Assembly (NCBI GenBank): GCA_033439265.1
Contig: JAVTVX010000010.1
Coordinates: 4,464,001-4,528,000, forward strand
DNA length: 64,000 nt
Direction of reading: 5' to 3'
DNA from: Dillenia suffruticosa
Lineage: Eukaryota; Streptophyta; Magnoliopsida; Dilleniales; Dilleniaceae
The position numbers and the translations under genes were made by a program. Positions 1-11,300 of this stretch are shown one piece after another. Below the pieces are notes generated by a model that was given only the letters and a program-made list of their open reading frames with translations, ran no database searches and was not told where the DNA came from. Numbering within the stretch: position 1 is the stretch's first letter; each line of letters opens with the position of its first letter.

Positions 1-249
1 ATAGGACAAAAGTGCCTCTCACACTTTTTGAGACACCCAAACACACCCTAATTATGTGATATGTGCATGCTATGGTAAAAAGATCAGTATAACTAGAATA
101 AGGACAAAATTCAATTTTTTTATAAAAAGAAATAGAATTTATGGATTAGAGAATACAAAAACTCCAAGGATAAGAAATTCTCAATAAACGAAAAAATAGA
201 AACGAGTAATACATAAAGTAGTGGATAACTCCCCTCCAATTCATTCTCA

Positions 250-1690
250 ACTCTTCTAAATTATAATTTTTGTAAATTCTAGAGCCACGAACTCACAAAA
301 AAGTATAAATTACAATATTATCAAATAGAAGATAAGAGTCAATGATGCGGTTCCTAAATATTCTAGCATTTCGGTCTCTCCAAATAAAGCAAAGAACAAC
401 CATAAACACTCCAAAGCAAACAAGCACCCTCCAGCCCTCCAAAATGAGAAACAAAATAATAGAGACTTTTAGGTCAAACCCACTCATTATCACCCATGAC
501 AGACAGCCATTTCCACATCTCACGTGCAATTAAAGAATGTAGTAACAAATGGTCTATTTTCAGAATTATTATAACACATGACACGAACATTAGGGAAGAT
601 GACTATAAAAGGTCTCTGTTATAGTAGATCGTTGGTATTGATGTTATTAAGCATCATGAACCAAATAAAACTCTTAACTTTGACACAAATCTTAACCTTC
701 TAAATAAAATTACTTACACGGAAATGAGGAAATTGAGTAAGACTAATAAGATGATGGGAAAAAAAATTACAACTAAGCACCCAAAATATCAGGACTTCAA
801 AATCTAATGTTGGGAGCATTATGCAAAGGTTCGTTTCCCTATAGGAGGGAAATTAGGAAAGAAAAGTCTATATCTTCTCTATTGTTAAGATTTTTTTCCT
901 CTCCCCCAAATATAAAAGATTTTATAGGAGCTGGATCAAGTCTACACAACCTATAGAGACAAAGGTTAAATGATAGACAAGTCCCCAATCCAAAGATTCT
1001 CACAAATAATAACCCGAGAACATTGCCTACTTTAAAAATCACAAAAGAATAAAAGTATGATATAGCTAAGGGATGAATTTTCAAAGACTATAATGAGAAA
1101 CTTTCACTACATTGGCATCTCATCCACTATGTTGGAGACTATACTTTTGATAACTTTGTACTATAAAATATTGGGGTCTAAGAGGAATCTCCAAAACCAT
1201 ACGCTTATCACAGAAATGTTGAGACCCAAAGCACCTTTGCACTTGGTTTCTCAAACCTGTTCCGAACTAAGTGGTCACTTTTAGCCGATCCACTTCCCGA
1301 CCAAAGAAAATCTCTCATCAACTCTTCAATTTTATCAGCTACCCTGACAACAAACTTAAAAAGGGAAAGAAAACAAAGGGAAATGTTAAAAAAGATACAC
1401 AAGGCTAAGAGTGATATGCTATCCACAGTAAGAAAAGCTTCGTTCCAACCATCTGTTTTCCTTCTAACTCTTATCCATAATAGGACCTGAAAAATAAACA
1501 CTTCTTAGACTACTCCCCAAATGAAATAAGATAAGCTACTCCCTCTTTGCACAACTAACAATAGCATCCAAGTGGAAAAAAATCTCACTAAATTCATATA
1601 TGCCAAGAAGTTCATTCTTCATCATATTAACCTTCAGCCTAGAGATTTTCTCAAAGATCTTACGTAAGGTAATCATATCTCCAAGGTAAA
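250..1690 (-). mobile_element. Decayed L1-type LINE, 3' half of ORF2
   Basis: A broken non-LTR retrotransposon reads on the minus strand through several frames. From high to low coordinates I see the end of the reverse transcriptase (residues like FEKISRLKVN near 1650), a connecting stretch with IEELMRDFLWSG near 1310-1330, a segment with NLNNRED near 870, and a C-terminal zf-RVT-like part with DHLLLHSLIAREMW near 570 and IWRDRNARIF near 360-390. This order is that of plant L1 ORF2 proteins. The 5' end is missing and frameshifts and stops are frequent, so it is dead. It has the same orientation as the MED15 gene next to it and may lie in a MED15 intron. Confidence 0.75.
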
Positions 1691-2116
1691 TAGGCATTGT
1701 CAGTGAGATTTGACACTCCTTAATTCAGCATAAAACACAATGGATGTGTGATGCATGAGGAGACCAATAAGATATGAAAGTTACTGTTTTCACATCAATT
1801 TCTATATTTCAATACATGCAATTTGTTGAACATAATTGCAGGTCATTGGTATGTTAATTGAATAGTTGAATAAGGAAACCTTCAATAATAAATATGTTTT
1901 CTTTACAGAGGGGTATAGAAATCCTAATTCAAGGCTTTAACATATTATGAAAAATTGATTGAAATAATTGATTTCACTCTTCTAGTTCATTACTATGCTA
2001 TTTGTAAATTTAGATAATTTTGGGAATAAAAGGTTTTAACTGAGCAGAAACAGAAAATGCAGTGGAGGGACTTGGACACCCAAAATTCATAAAAGTTAAA
2101 GGTCATGAGCCTTCAC

Positions 2117-5100
2117 CTTTTGATAGGTCTCCTCTAGCCAGTTAACACCACCGGAACCAATCTGAGATGTAGAATCAAGTGAAGCTACAAAGGAAACATA
2201 TAGATATTAGGACAATTCAAATCACACTACACAGAACAAAATAGAACTTAACAATGGAAGAGATACTTATCTTTTGGGGGGGGGGGAGGATCCCATGCAT
2301 GAACATGAAATCACAAAGATCAGAAGACAATGTGCAAACTAAGATGAGCAAACCCTCCAGAACAAAAGGCAGGTGTGCTTCTGAGGTGTACTAAAGCAAT
2401 CAACATGCTGCTTTGTTTTTCATCTTATTAACTTCATCTTAAGCCAAGTGCAGGTGGTGAAAATAACATCACCCTTTTGGAGAGGAAATGTGCTTTTTGT
2501 TACTAATAATTTTAGAATAAAATATATACACATGAATGAATCCCAAAATGATAAGCAACAAAATGATTAAATCCATATAGTAACAAATTAAATGGGTTGA
2601 CATACTTGATGATGCCTCTGGAAGAGCTATTTGTTGTTGAAGCAATTCATTTTGCTGATCAATCACATTCTGCTGCTGAAGCAAGGAGCCTGATGTTTGA
2701 ATTCTTTGCAGCATATCTTGTTGTAAAGAATTCATCTGTTGCTGCAGCTGTGTAGGCTGGGCTTGCACTTGAGACTGCAGTTCCTGCTGTAGGGAGTGGG
2801 ATTGCAGCTGTTGACCTTGAGATTGCATTAGGGTTGATGCACTGGGTTGGCTCTGCTGGGGCACTGGAACCTTTGACTGCAGCTTACGAACGGAATGCTG
2901 GTTAGCCTGCACACTGTTACTAGATTGGGTCCCAAGCACATGTTGCTGCCGCTGTAATCCAGATATATTACTCTTAGATCCCAACTGTTTCTGATGCATA
3001 TTTGAAAGGTTGTTTTGCTGACATATTATCTGGTGCTGCTGCTGCTGCTGCTGCAGGCTCGCAAGATTATTATGTTGGGTAAGCAGCCTCTGCTGCTGTT
3101 CCTGCATCTGCATATCAGGGACACCATTTGGCTGCCCAAATGACTGATTTTGTTGCATGATTATATGATTTGGCTGCTGACTTATCAGTTGCTGCTGTTG
3201 CTGTGTTCCCAATATTGGCTGCTGCTGCATTGCTGTTTGTTGTTGATGCGCGGTAGTCTGTGGAGGGTACAGTTGCTGCTGCCTGTGTACAGAAAGTGGA
3301 TGTTGTTGAATCACAGATTGCATCGACTGTTGAACAGTAGTTTGTGGATTCTGTTGTGGACTAGATAGAGGGATTGATTGCACTGTAGTAGGCTTCATAA
3401 TAGATGATGCTTGCATGATAGGCTGCTGAAAATTTTGCAACTGAGTTGACTGTGACAGGTTTTGTTGTTGATGCTGCTGCTGTTGTTCTTGTTCTTGCAG
3501 CTGTTGCTGCATATGAGATTGCAAAGCAGAGGAAGGAATGTTAACCTGCTGGAACTTTTTCAAAAGCTGATGCTGTAATTGCTGCTGGTACATCTGAGAT
3601 TCTTGCTGCTGTTGTTGCTGTTGCTGTTGCTGTTGCTGTTGAGGAACAGCCTGTTGGGAATGCTGCCTTCCAGGCAACTGTCTCTGGGAGTTGGCATGCA
3701 TGTGGGATGACATCCCTTGTCCCATTGATGTTCCTACAGTGTTCTCGTAAGCACCTGCTAAGTTCTGCAAGTTTGAATCCAGGCTTGTTGTACTTGAAAT
3801 TACAGTTGGATTTAAACTAGTAGCAAGAGGCATTGAAGCAGGTAAGCTGACTGAATTTTGAACTCCAGCAGTTGAACTGATATTTACAGTATTTGGTGGC
3901 AACAGCCGTTGGCTGGGCTGCGTTTGGTTTTGACTCAATGTGAGAGTAAAAGATTGCCCTTCATTTTGTAGTTGGGATTGCATGCTGTCAGATGCTATTC
4001 ACGACGAAAGACGTATAAACCATCAGAGAAATACTGAAAAAAATGCTTTCTCTCTCTCTCTCTCTCTTTCTATATATATATATATATATCGCTCTCTATG
4101 TGTGTGTGTGTGTGTGTCTCATATCATATAGCAGGAAAATTAGGGGATTAACAATTAAAATATTAAGTGGCTCCAGCAAAATATGCTACTCAATGAACTT
4201 GATGCAATCAATATAATTTGTATGGAGAGATAGATTGCCAACATAGCTGAAAGACTTGATAGCAAAAGGGCCAAAATTCAAGTTACCAATTAAAGCTTAG
4301 GTTCCTAGTGCTTCTAGCCCCATACACTAATTTAAGATTTTACCATTGCAAATTTTTTAATCTATAATAAATTAATTCGTAGCCTGAGGACAGTCATTAG
4401 TATATATCCAAGAAAGAATAAATGGCTTTTGAAAGCTATAATATTAGATGAGGCTTTATATGCAACAGAAAAGGAGGATTGTTGGAACTTTGGTGAGGAA
4501 ATGAAAATTGGATTTACAAATAGGAGCATAACTTCATAGAAGTTGCAACCATCTAAAATAAATAAACAAACTTATAGAAGTGCAGTAAAGCTGCACTGCA
4601 TATAAATTTATAACCACCATCCACCCATCTTCCACAAGGCAAGTCTAAGATGTGCTACCAGCTTATCATTTGATCAGGAATGGAGAAAAGGAATAAATCC
4701 AAAAGATAAGAAGTATTGTTTTTTTTCCAACCACTGTAGTACACAAGCTACTACAAGAACATGCGAATGGCACAGAAACAAGTGGAGAAAGGCTCATGAT
4801 GTTTGAGAAAATAAAGAAAAATATACAGAGTAACTTGTAAGTTGTTTAGGCTGGTCAACATATACATAATACAATTGTATAAATGCTAATGAATATTTGA
4901 TACGCAAAAAAAGAGTAAAGGGATGTCACCTACAAAGAGCCAAATGGTCAATACAGACATACAAGCTAATCTTCAATTGGAAACAGAAGCCATGCATAGT
5001 TGTCAAATCGGCTACCATGGCACATACCAATTTCCTTTCATTCTTTGAATTTTAACATCTTGTTGTATATCATAATTTTTTTTTTATTTACATAGAGAAA

Positions 5101-6684
5101 AAACTGATTTTATAGAAAATATATATTTTAAAAGAAATATATGCTAGCAATATTAAAAAGAATAAATAAACTTCCAAACAATGTCAAAATAAGTTAGGCA
5201 GCAACTTCTATGTCTCCTCTTTTCCTTGCTCATATGTCTTTTTTTATTTTTAAATTTTGTACAACTAATCCTATTCTTTTTCGGATGAATCTATTAAAAT
5301 ATGCTACTAATAAATACAATTTTTTTTTTTGTAAAAGATAGCATTAAAGGTCCAAAAACAAAAGAATTTTTTCTTAGAATCTAAAAAATTAAAGATGTAC
5401 TAAGATCTACCATTGTCAATGAAAAAACTTGAAAAGTGGCAAAAGATTTCGAGGGAATAGTATAAAGTCTAAAAAACTACAACAAAAGTTCCAAAAATAT
5501 ATCTGCAAGTTAAAAATATATATATCTGAAACAAAAGTTGAAAAAAAATGTCATGGAATAAAAATATTCTTTATAGTGTATTATTAACTCAAAGACTATT
5601 CTACCAACACTCTTTCTTCAAGGGAAAAAAATCTCCTCAACTAAGTTGGGTGTTGATCTTTTAAAATTCTTGGTATTGTCATAAGGTATTGTATATGGTA
5701 CCGAAAACTATACCAAAAGAATGAGATGAATTAATAGAATTAAAGGGGCATAAAAGAGAGTATTCAGATTCATGAAATAGAAAGCGAACCGCATTTTATT
5801 TCTACTCAAACAAAAGTAATGTCTACTTGTGATGCACTATGTAAAAGGAAAAGTATAATGGAGAATATATATGATGTATCTTAAGTTTGTATTGTAATGT
5901 AAGATATATATTGTGTTTTGAAAGATAAGAGCTTTATTTAAGATACGGTGATAAGATATACATGAAATACATCCATTTAGATACGTATCATGTATTAAGT
6001 TTTTGACAATTAGTGGTGCCGTGAGAAATATGCTTTTTGTTGCAAGTCGTGGATCAGAATTATGATACAAATATCAATACTATAGATTCAGTTTTAGGGC
6101 ATAGAATTAAAAATTGTAAAGTTTGTGCATTCAAACTCTACCTGGATCTTGGGGGCCTTTGTGGGGAACAGCGTTTGAAGAATTTCCTGTGGCGGTTTGA
6201 GAATGTTTCTCCATTGACATCATCTTCACTGATATTTTTCTCAGATAATCAGACTACAGACACAAAAAAAAGGGGGATGATCAGTAATATTATTATTATT
6301 CTCCTAAAACAAAATTAGAGCAAGACGGATGAGGGGGTTACCTGGTTTTGAGCATCAGTATAAATTTTTTCCTCAAATTTAGCAGCAATTTTGTGAAGGT
6401 CATTGAACCCACCTCGGCAAAAGGGCAGATGCTTCTTCAAAATATCCATTCTAACAAGATAAAAGTAATTAATTAAGTAATTTATGATTTTTTTTCATCA
6501 TCTAACTCAAAATCCATAATGAGATTGGAGAAATTAAATACAAAACTAAAAAACAGTACATCCTTAGGACGATTCGCTCGCGAGCCTCGGGAGAAAGCTG
6601 AGACCTCCAATCCGCGTCTGGCTGTTCGACCTTGGAGGCAGGACTCCCATTGTTGATGTTGTCACCAATTCCATGGCCATCCAT
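2117..6684 (-). CDS. MED15A: Mediator complex subunit 15 (MED15a type), 5' five exons, 3' end outside window
   Basis: MED15 is a tail subunit of the nuclear Mediator complex; its KIX domain binds transcription activators and links them to RNA polymerase II. Exons, all with GT-AG borders: 6684-6560, 6450-6342, 6253-6142, 3994-2606, 2184-2117. They join in frame to 601 codons. The KIX domain covers about residues 25-100 and contains DWRSQLSPEARERIV, IMDILKKHLPF, KFEEKIYT and SDYLRKISVKMMSME. Exon 4 encodes a 463-codon region rich in Gln, with pure Gln runs, as usual for this family. Exon 5 encodes GGVNWLEETYQK, the start of the next conserved block. Family members exceed 1,000 residues, so the C-terminal half must lie to the left of the window or be lost. 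I chose the ATG at 6684 because family N-termini begin just before the KIX domain; an in-frame ATG at 6735 would add 17 Phe-rich residues. If exon 5 is not spliced at 2117, it reaches a stop after six more codons. Confidence 0.9.
3593..3642 (-). repeat. CAG/CAA codon run encoding polyglutamine in MED15
   Basis: A mixed CAA/CAG run encodes the longest pure Gln tract of MED15 exon 4, about 13-14 residues, inside a Gln-rich region of more than 400 residues. The CAA interruptions would slow repeat slippage. Confidence 0.85.
4047..4118. repeat. Compound microsatellite (TC)n(TA)n(TG)n in MED15 intron 3
   Basis: Three dinucleotide runs follow one another (TC about 4047-4068, TA about 4071-4089, TG about 4099-4117). 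They lie about 55-125 bases upstream of the exon 4 acceptor of MED15 and are likely polymorphic. Confidence 0.9.
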
Positions 6685-6917
6685 TCTCAAATACTTGCAA
6701 TGCTGTAACTCAAAAAAAAAAAAAAATACTCGCAATGCAAGGAATGTTCAGGTCCAAACCCTAAGAGAGAAAGAGAGAGATGCAAGTGTTTCGAATCGAT
6801 TGATCCCAAGGACGCCAAACACGGACGATCAATACCAAGAGCAAGAAGAGAGAGAGAGACTGCAGAGAGGGGTTTTTCGAATTCAGAGTATGACGTCCCT
6901 CTCCTCCCCCTATCCCC

Positions 6918-6925
6918 ATTTTATA
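6918..6925 (-). promoter_or_regulatory. Probable TATA box of the MED15 gene
   Basis: On the minus strand TATAAAAT lies about 235 bases upstream of the chosen start codon. A start site about 30 bases downstream would fall near 6888, where an ACGTCA core (bZIP-type site) is present. The leader would then be about 200 bases and contains GA/CT-rich stretches. This is inferred from sequence alone. Confidence 0.5.
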
Positions 6926-7209
6926 GCTGTTTTTTTTCTTATTATTATTGGCGGAGTTCCGATCCAAAACTTCGAGACGTGTACCAATTTCAACAAAGAA
7001 AAAAGTATATATATATATATATATATTTAAAATAACCTCGGATATAAAATAACTCTAGAAATGACCATTTTTATTATGGGTAGAACCCGTAACATAGTGT
7101 CGTGTCGTCAAAGGACACAGTGTGTCGCTTCTCCAAGACATGACATAAGGTTTCGTGTCTCCAAGATGCAACATTCCCTTCTCTCGCTTCTGCGGCACTC
7201 CGCTGCGGA

Positions 7210-7490
7210 GGGGGAAAAGTGTAATGGGGGAGAGAGAGAAACGAGTGTCACAGGGGAGAGGGAGGGAGGACTACGAGCCGTGGAGAGGGAGGAGTGTCGC
7301 GTGGGAGAGAGAGAGAGAGAATCGCGGGGAGAGAGAGGGAGGATTGCCATGGAAGCAGAGTGGAGGAGTGTCGCGAGGGAGAGAGAGAGTCGTGGGGGAG
7401 AGAGAGAGACAGCCACGGGGGAGAGAGGGAGGACAGCCACAGGCGGGGGAGGGATGGAGGACAGCTGCGGCGGGAGGGAGGAGCGCTGGG
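7210..7490. repeat. Purine-rich degenerate minisatellite upstream of MED15
   Basis: GAGAGAG runs alternate with short GC-rich spacers such as GTGTCGCG and GCCACGGG. All long open frames here are low-complexity Arg/Glu/Gly strings on one strand and Leu/Ser/Pro on the other, so I do not call a gene. It lies roughly 300-600 bases upstream of the probable MED15 start site and could bind GAGA-type factors; that is inference. Confidence 0.7.
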
Positions 7491-7559
7491 TGCTATGTCA
7501 TATTTTCAAGATGTTACATAGTTTGTCAATGGTTCAACCCACGACAAATTGGGATTAGA

Positions 7560-9510
7560 AACGGATATATTTTTTCTTATAGGTCATTTTAAAATTTATT
7601 TTTAGTCTGGATTCGTACATGTCTCCTAAAACTTTCCGTGTATGGTTTCAAAGTTGACATTTTTACCCCTGTAATTTATATTTTTTTTATGCAAATTGTC
7701 AAAACTGACAAAAGATTTCCTATGATTTTACATCTTTGGCAAGTTATTCTCTACCATTACAGCAATTTACCTATGTGATTTATTCTTTTAAAAAATAAAA
7801 ACAAATAATATTTTATATTTTATGTAAAACCTCTTATGTGATGATTTTGGATTGCATGAATATTTAACCAATATATTTTCAAAAAAATATAATTTAAGTG
7901 ACAGAAAAGAATTGCGGATTATTATGATAAATTTTATAAGAAACAAGAAAAAGTAAAATAGGAGATCGAAACCTTCGAGAACAGAGATGATGGATAAATC
8001 GAGAATTTTAGGTAAAGAGTCAACAAAGAAAATCAAGACATTGGAAAAGGATAGAATTGAAATTTAAGATTTTTTTAGTTAATGTTAATAGTTAAATTGA
8101 AATTTTGTAGAAAAACTCTCTTCTAGTTTTATTTTGCATTTTAATTGACATGGGTGGTTAATCGGTGGTCCATAGGGGCAATCGACTGACGGTTCACTAA
8201 ATATAAACCCAAATAAAAAATATTTAAAAATTTACTTTTTCAACTTTAAATAAATTTAAAATAAAAAATTCTTCTAACTCGCCTTCTTCTTCATTCTACA
8301 TTTTCTCCCATAACATACGCTTTTCTACATGAATTATTGAATAACAGAACCCTAATTCTAAAAAGAAATATCCAATTGCTTCATAGAAAGTAACAAAAAT
8401 TTCATCATAAAATCGTGATTGCATAACCTCATATAGTTCAATCACATTAATAGCATTAAAAACCAAATTAAAAAAAAAAAAAGACATGAAACAACCGATC
8501 ACAAAACCTTAAATAAAATTTCAGATCCAACTCTAAAAAAAGCCAAAATTCAAATAATTGAAATCGAATTTATTATGCGAATGAGGAAGCAAAAGAAAAG
8601 AAAATGAGAAACTAAAAAAGAAAAACATAACCTGTTGAGTAAAGAAGGAGACTTTGAAAATGATTTTTTTCTAAGAGTGTGAATCTTTGGATAGATTAGA
8701 GATATGGGGGTATGGCATAAATTTTCGATATCTATATTCTACGGTTCTATGACTTGATTTTAAAAATCTTATATCTAAATTTTGGATAGCAGCATTTTGT
8801 ATCTGAATCCAATATAATCTTGATTTTAAAAATCTTATATCTAAATTAAGTCAATGAAACCGGGTTTGTGTAAATTCATGTAATAACAACCGATCAAAAT
8901 TAGATATATTAAACCATATAAGCAAATTGCTGATTGAAGGGGAAATCCCCCCCCCCTCCCCAAAAAAAAAGAAAAAAGAAAAGTGAATGACATGGGGCTT
9001 TGATCAATTCTTAAGCCAGCGGGCAACTTGCAATTGTACAAACCACAAGAGTCTATTTATATATATATTTTTTTTCTCGTATAAAACATGAAAAAAAAAA
9101 TACAATTGTTTGCTCCTTTTGCACAATTCTCTTCTTACTCTCATATCTTCTCTTTCTCTATTTCATTCTCCTCAAAAAAGGAAAAATAAGTAAAATTATT
9201 AAAAAATAAAATAAAAATTTTATTTAAATCCAAAGATACAAGGAAAAAAGTGACTTTTGTACAAAAAATTTATAAGAATAATCTTTACGTGAGTAAAATT
9301 TTTTATAAATTATAATCTCCTATCATGGTGCCTTAACAGTTTTGAGACAAATTGTTTGTAAAATCGTTTTATCTATATGATTTTGTTATAAAAATATGAA
9401 TCAAGAACATAAATCATGGGCTAATGAATAATTAAGTATATTAATTTTTATTAGTGTATCTAAAATGTCAACTTAAAAGCCTTTTTTAAATTGAGGAAAT
9501 ATGTTAACAA
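7560..9510. other. AT-rich intergenic stretch, no gene seen
   Basis: No family resemblance was found on either strand. The only local structure I note is a direct repeat of 29 bases, at 8753-8781 and 8819-8847 (66-base period), plus homopolymer runs near 8470, 8950 and 9090. Confidence 0.6.
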
Positions 9511-9762
9511 TACTACAAAAAAATACGGTTTTAGTGACGGATTTAGCGATGAAAGATTTTTTATCGCTAATGACGTGTCGCAAAAGTTTAACAACGAAAA
9601 TGAGAAATTTATCGCTAAAATAGCGATGGAAACTTTTTTGTCGCTAAATTTAGCGACGAACATCTTATATCCATCGCTAATTATTATATTAATATTATAT
9701 TTTATTTAATTATATATTTATTTAGCGACGGATTTAAAAATCCGTTGCTACTTTATATTTTA
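9511..9762. mobile_element. CACTA-like terminal segment (left end)
   Basis: It begins TACTACAAAAAAATACGG, close to the CACTACAAAAA ends of En/Spm (CACTA) transposons, with the first base changed. It then carries many short subterminal words in both orientations (TTTAGCGACG, TTAGCGATG, TATCGCTAA), as CACTA ends do. The opposite end was not found. The segment stops exactly where the Helitron-like end begins, so it may have been the insertion target. Confidence 0.5.
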
Positions 9763-9796
9763 CTAGGAGGTGTACACCACGCGTTGCGCGGTGTAG
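9763..9796 (-). mobile_element. Helitron-like 3' terminus
   Basis: On the minus strand an imperfect GC-rich hairpin (ACACCGCG, loop CAA, CGCGTGGTGT) is followed 11 bases later by CTAG, then T. Helitrons end in CTRR preceded by such a hairpin and insert between A and T. The element would extend toward higher coordinates; its 5' TC end was not located. Confidence 0.6.
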
Positions 9797-9984
9797 AATT
9801 TTGATTTTGACTGCAAAATGGGAGGAGTTGCCCGATTTGATTATTGTTTTGGGTATTTAGGGTTTGATTATTGTAAACAATATAGATATAAGTGTCATGA
9901 ACCCCTAGCCACGTCAATTTTGGTCATCCTCCGCGTGGCTTCCATTGCTGAGTTGGACTTGTTATTTGTCTTTTGTTGTTTTTG

Positions 9985-10140
9985 ATGGTTTTGATTATTG
10001 TCGTTTTTATTAGTATTAGTATTGGAATTAATCCTAAAGCTAAATCCTGTTATCTCTTTGACTTTGACTGGTCTTGCTTGTGGTCTCGCCGGTCTCTCTG
10101 CTGGCATGGCTATCAGAATCATTGGTGATGTCGGTGTCAG
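9985..10140 (+). pseudogene. V-ATPase subunit c (16-kDa proteolipid) exon fragment
   Basis: The V-ATPase c subunit forms the proton-carrying ring of the vacuolar H+ pump. Two pieces match it: [13 protein letters not shown] in one frame, then [15 protein letters not shown] and IIGDVGVR in the next. About ten residues between them are lost, which breaks the frame near 10060. A donor-like site (GTCAG then GTATAT) follows at 10141, where plant c-subunit genes carry an intron, so this came from genomic DNA rather than a spliced transcript. No other c-subunit exon is visible. It lies on the side of the Helitron-like end where the element body should be, which suggests transposon capture. Confidence 0.8.
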
Positions 10141-11036
10141 GTATATGATTAATGATCTTTTTCCGAACTTTTGGTTTTGTTTGAATGTTGATTGATTTCA
10201 TGGGTAATCCTTGGATGAATGTTAAGTGTATATGATGTTTTTTATGAATTGTGTCTTCTCATTTTCTCATGGTTGTTTGATTTTTGTTGAAATGAGAATG
10301 CTATTTGGAATGGACATCTGAATATGCAAGAACACTAGTTATATGTTATATGTTATATACTAAAAGTTATATGTTAACTCAAAAAAAGTGTTTAAAACAT
10401 AATTAAATATGTTTCTTCATTTTTTTGCGATTTTTTTATTGGTTTTAATTTTTTAAAATAGTTTTGCACTTGCGCGGTGCGGGGTTCAAAATTTGGTTTC
10501 AAATATAATGCCATGTGTGCTATGTCCTATGCATGGTGTTAGGATTGGTGTTGGAATTATAATTGAAATTGTATTTATAATAAGTGTTATGAAATGTAGA
10601 TATTTCTCTTGATATTTCTTTGCTCGTGTTATGATTACCGTAGATATGTGAACATCAGGTTTTGTATCGATGTTGAAAATTTTAAATTTAAAGGTTCAAA
10701 AATTCTAATTATATAAGAGAAAAAAACGAAGAAGGATAATTTTAAAAAGTTTTGCTTTAACCTCCCAAATTTGATCATATGAGAGTCATAACAAGAAAGT
10801 TTTTTTTTTTTTAATCAGAGGAAGTCAATAATGAGAGTTTTCATTTCGTAATATAATATATCCATTTATACACATACACACAAAACAAAGCTGAGATGTG
10901 TAGTTTTTAAATTGATTGCATGCAGAGAGGGAGACACCGACAGTTCATAAGTCCTATTCTAATTCACAAACCAAAATTGCTGGATTTTATAATTGATTGT
11001 TACGGATCTGCTAATCCTATAAACTGCAGAATAATT

Positions 11037-11040
<4 letters not shown>
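10141..11040. other. AT-rich stretch between two captured gene fragments
   Basis: No gene is seen. A second TTGCGCGGTG word at 10472-10481, followed by a TTCAAAATTTGG-like string, resembles the bases flanking the Helitron-like hairpin and may mark a related end. Confidence 0.4.

Positions 11041-11069
<29 letters not shown>
11041..11069. repeat. (AG)n microsatellite
   Basis: A pure AG dinucleotide run of about 29 bases stands next to the RDR fragment. Confidence 0.95.
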
Positions 11070-11074
<5 letters not shown>

Positions 11075-11114
11075 TCTGGAGTAGATGCAAACTTCATCAT
11101 GACACAATTTCTTA

Positions 11115-11300
11115 TGGAATAATGCAAACTTCATCATGTTTCAGGATACCAGTCGGATCCGTACAGCCCATGAGGTAATAACAATCGCTAACAGGAAGTC
11201 GTCCTCCCTTCAGTACTTTCCTCTCCTCATTCATTAGGATTGACAACCGATTCTGCAAATAAGGTTTTTGGAGAGGTATTCCAAATAAAATCATTTTGAC
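11115..11300 (-). pseudogene. RNA-dependent RNA polymerase (RDR3/4/5-like) fragment
   Basis: About 62 codons match plant cellular RNA-dependent RNA polymerases of the RDR3/4/5 group, enzymes that make double-stranded RNA for silencing: MILFGIPLQKPYLQNRLSIL, then GRLPVSDCYYLMGCTDPTG and HDEVCII. In complete proteins this block lies just upstream of the catalytic DFDGD loop. Here the frame ends at a TAA directly after the block and the catalytic loop is absent, so no active enzyme can result. Seventeen bases of its end are repeated 37 bases away (11085-11101 and 11122-11138). It probably arrived by transposon capture, like the V-ATPase fragment. Confidence 0.75.

Noticed and set aside
7061..7592. 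Three overlapping open frames of 75-165 codons on the plus strand
   Set aside because: All are translations of the purine-rich repeat (Arg, Glu, Gly); the complementary strand is equally open. No domain.
9895..10122. 75-codon minus-strand frame
   Set aside because: It is the shadow of the V-ATPase c fragment on the plus strand.
10472..10492. Second Helitron end at a TTGCGCGGTG word
   Set aside because: There is no CTRR-T end at the right distance and the hairpin is weak.
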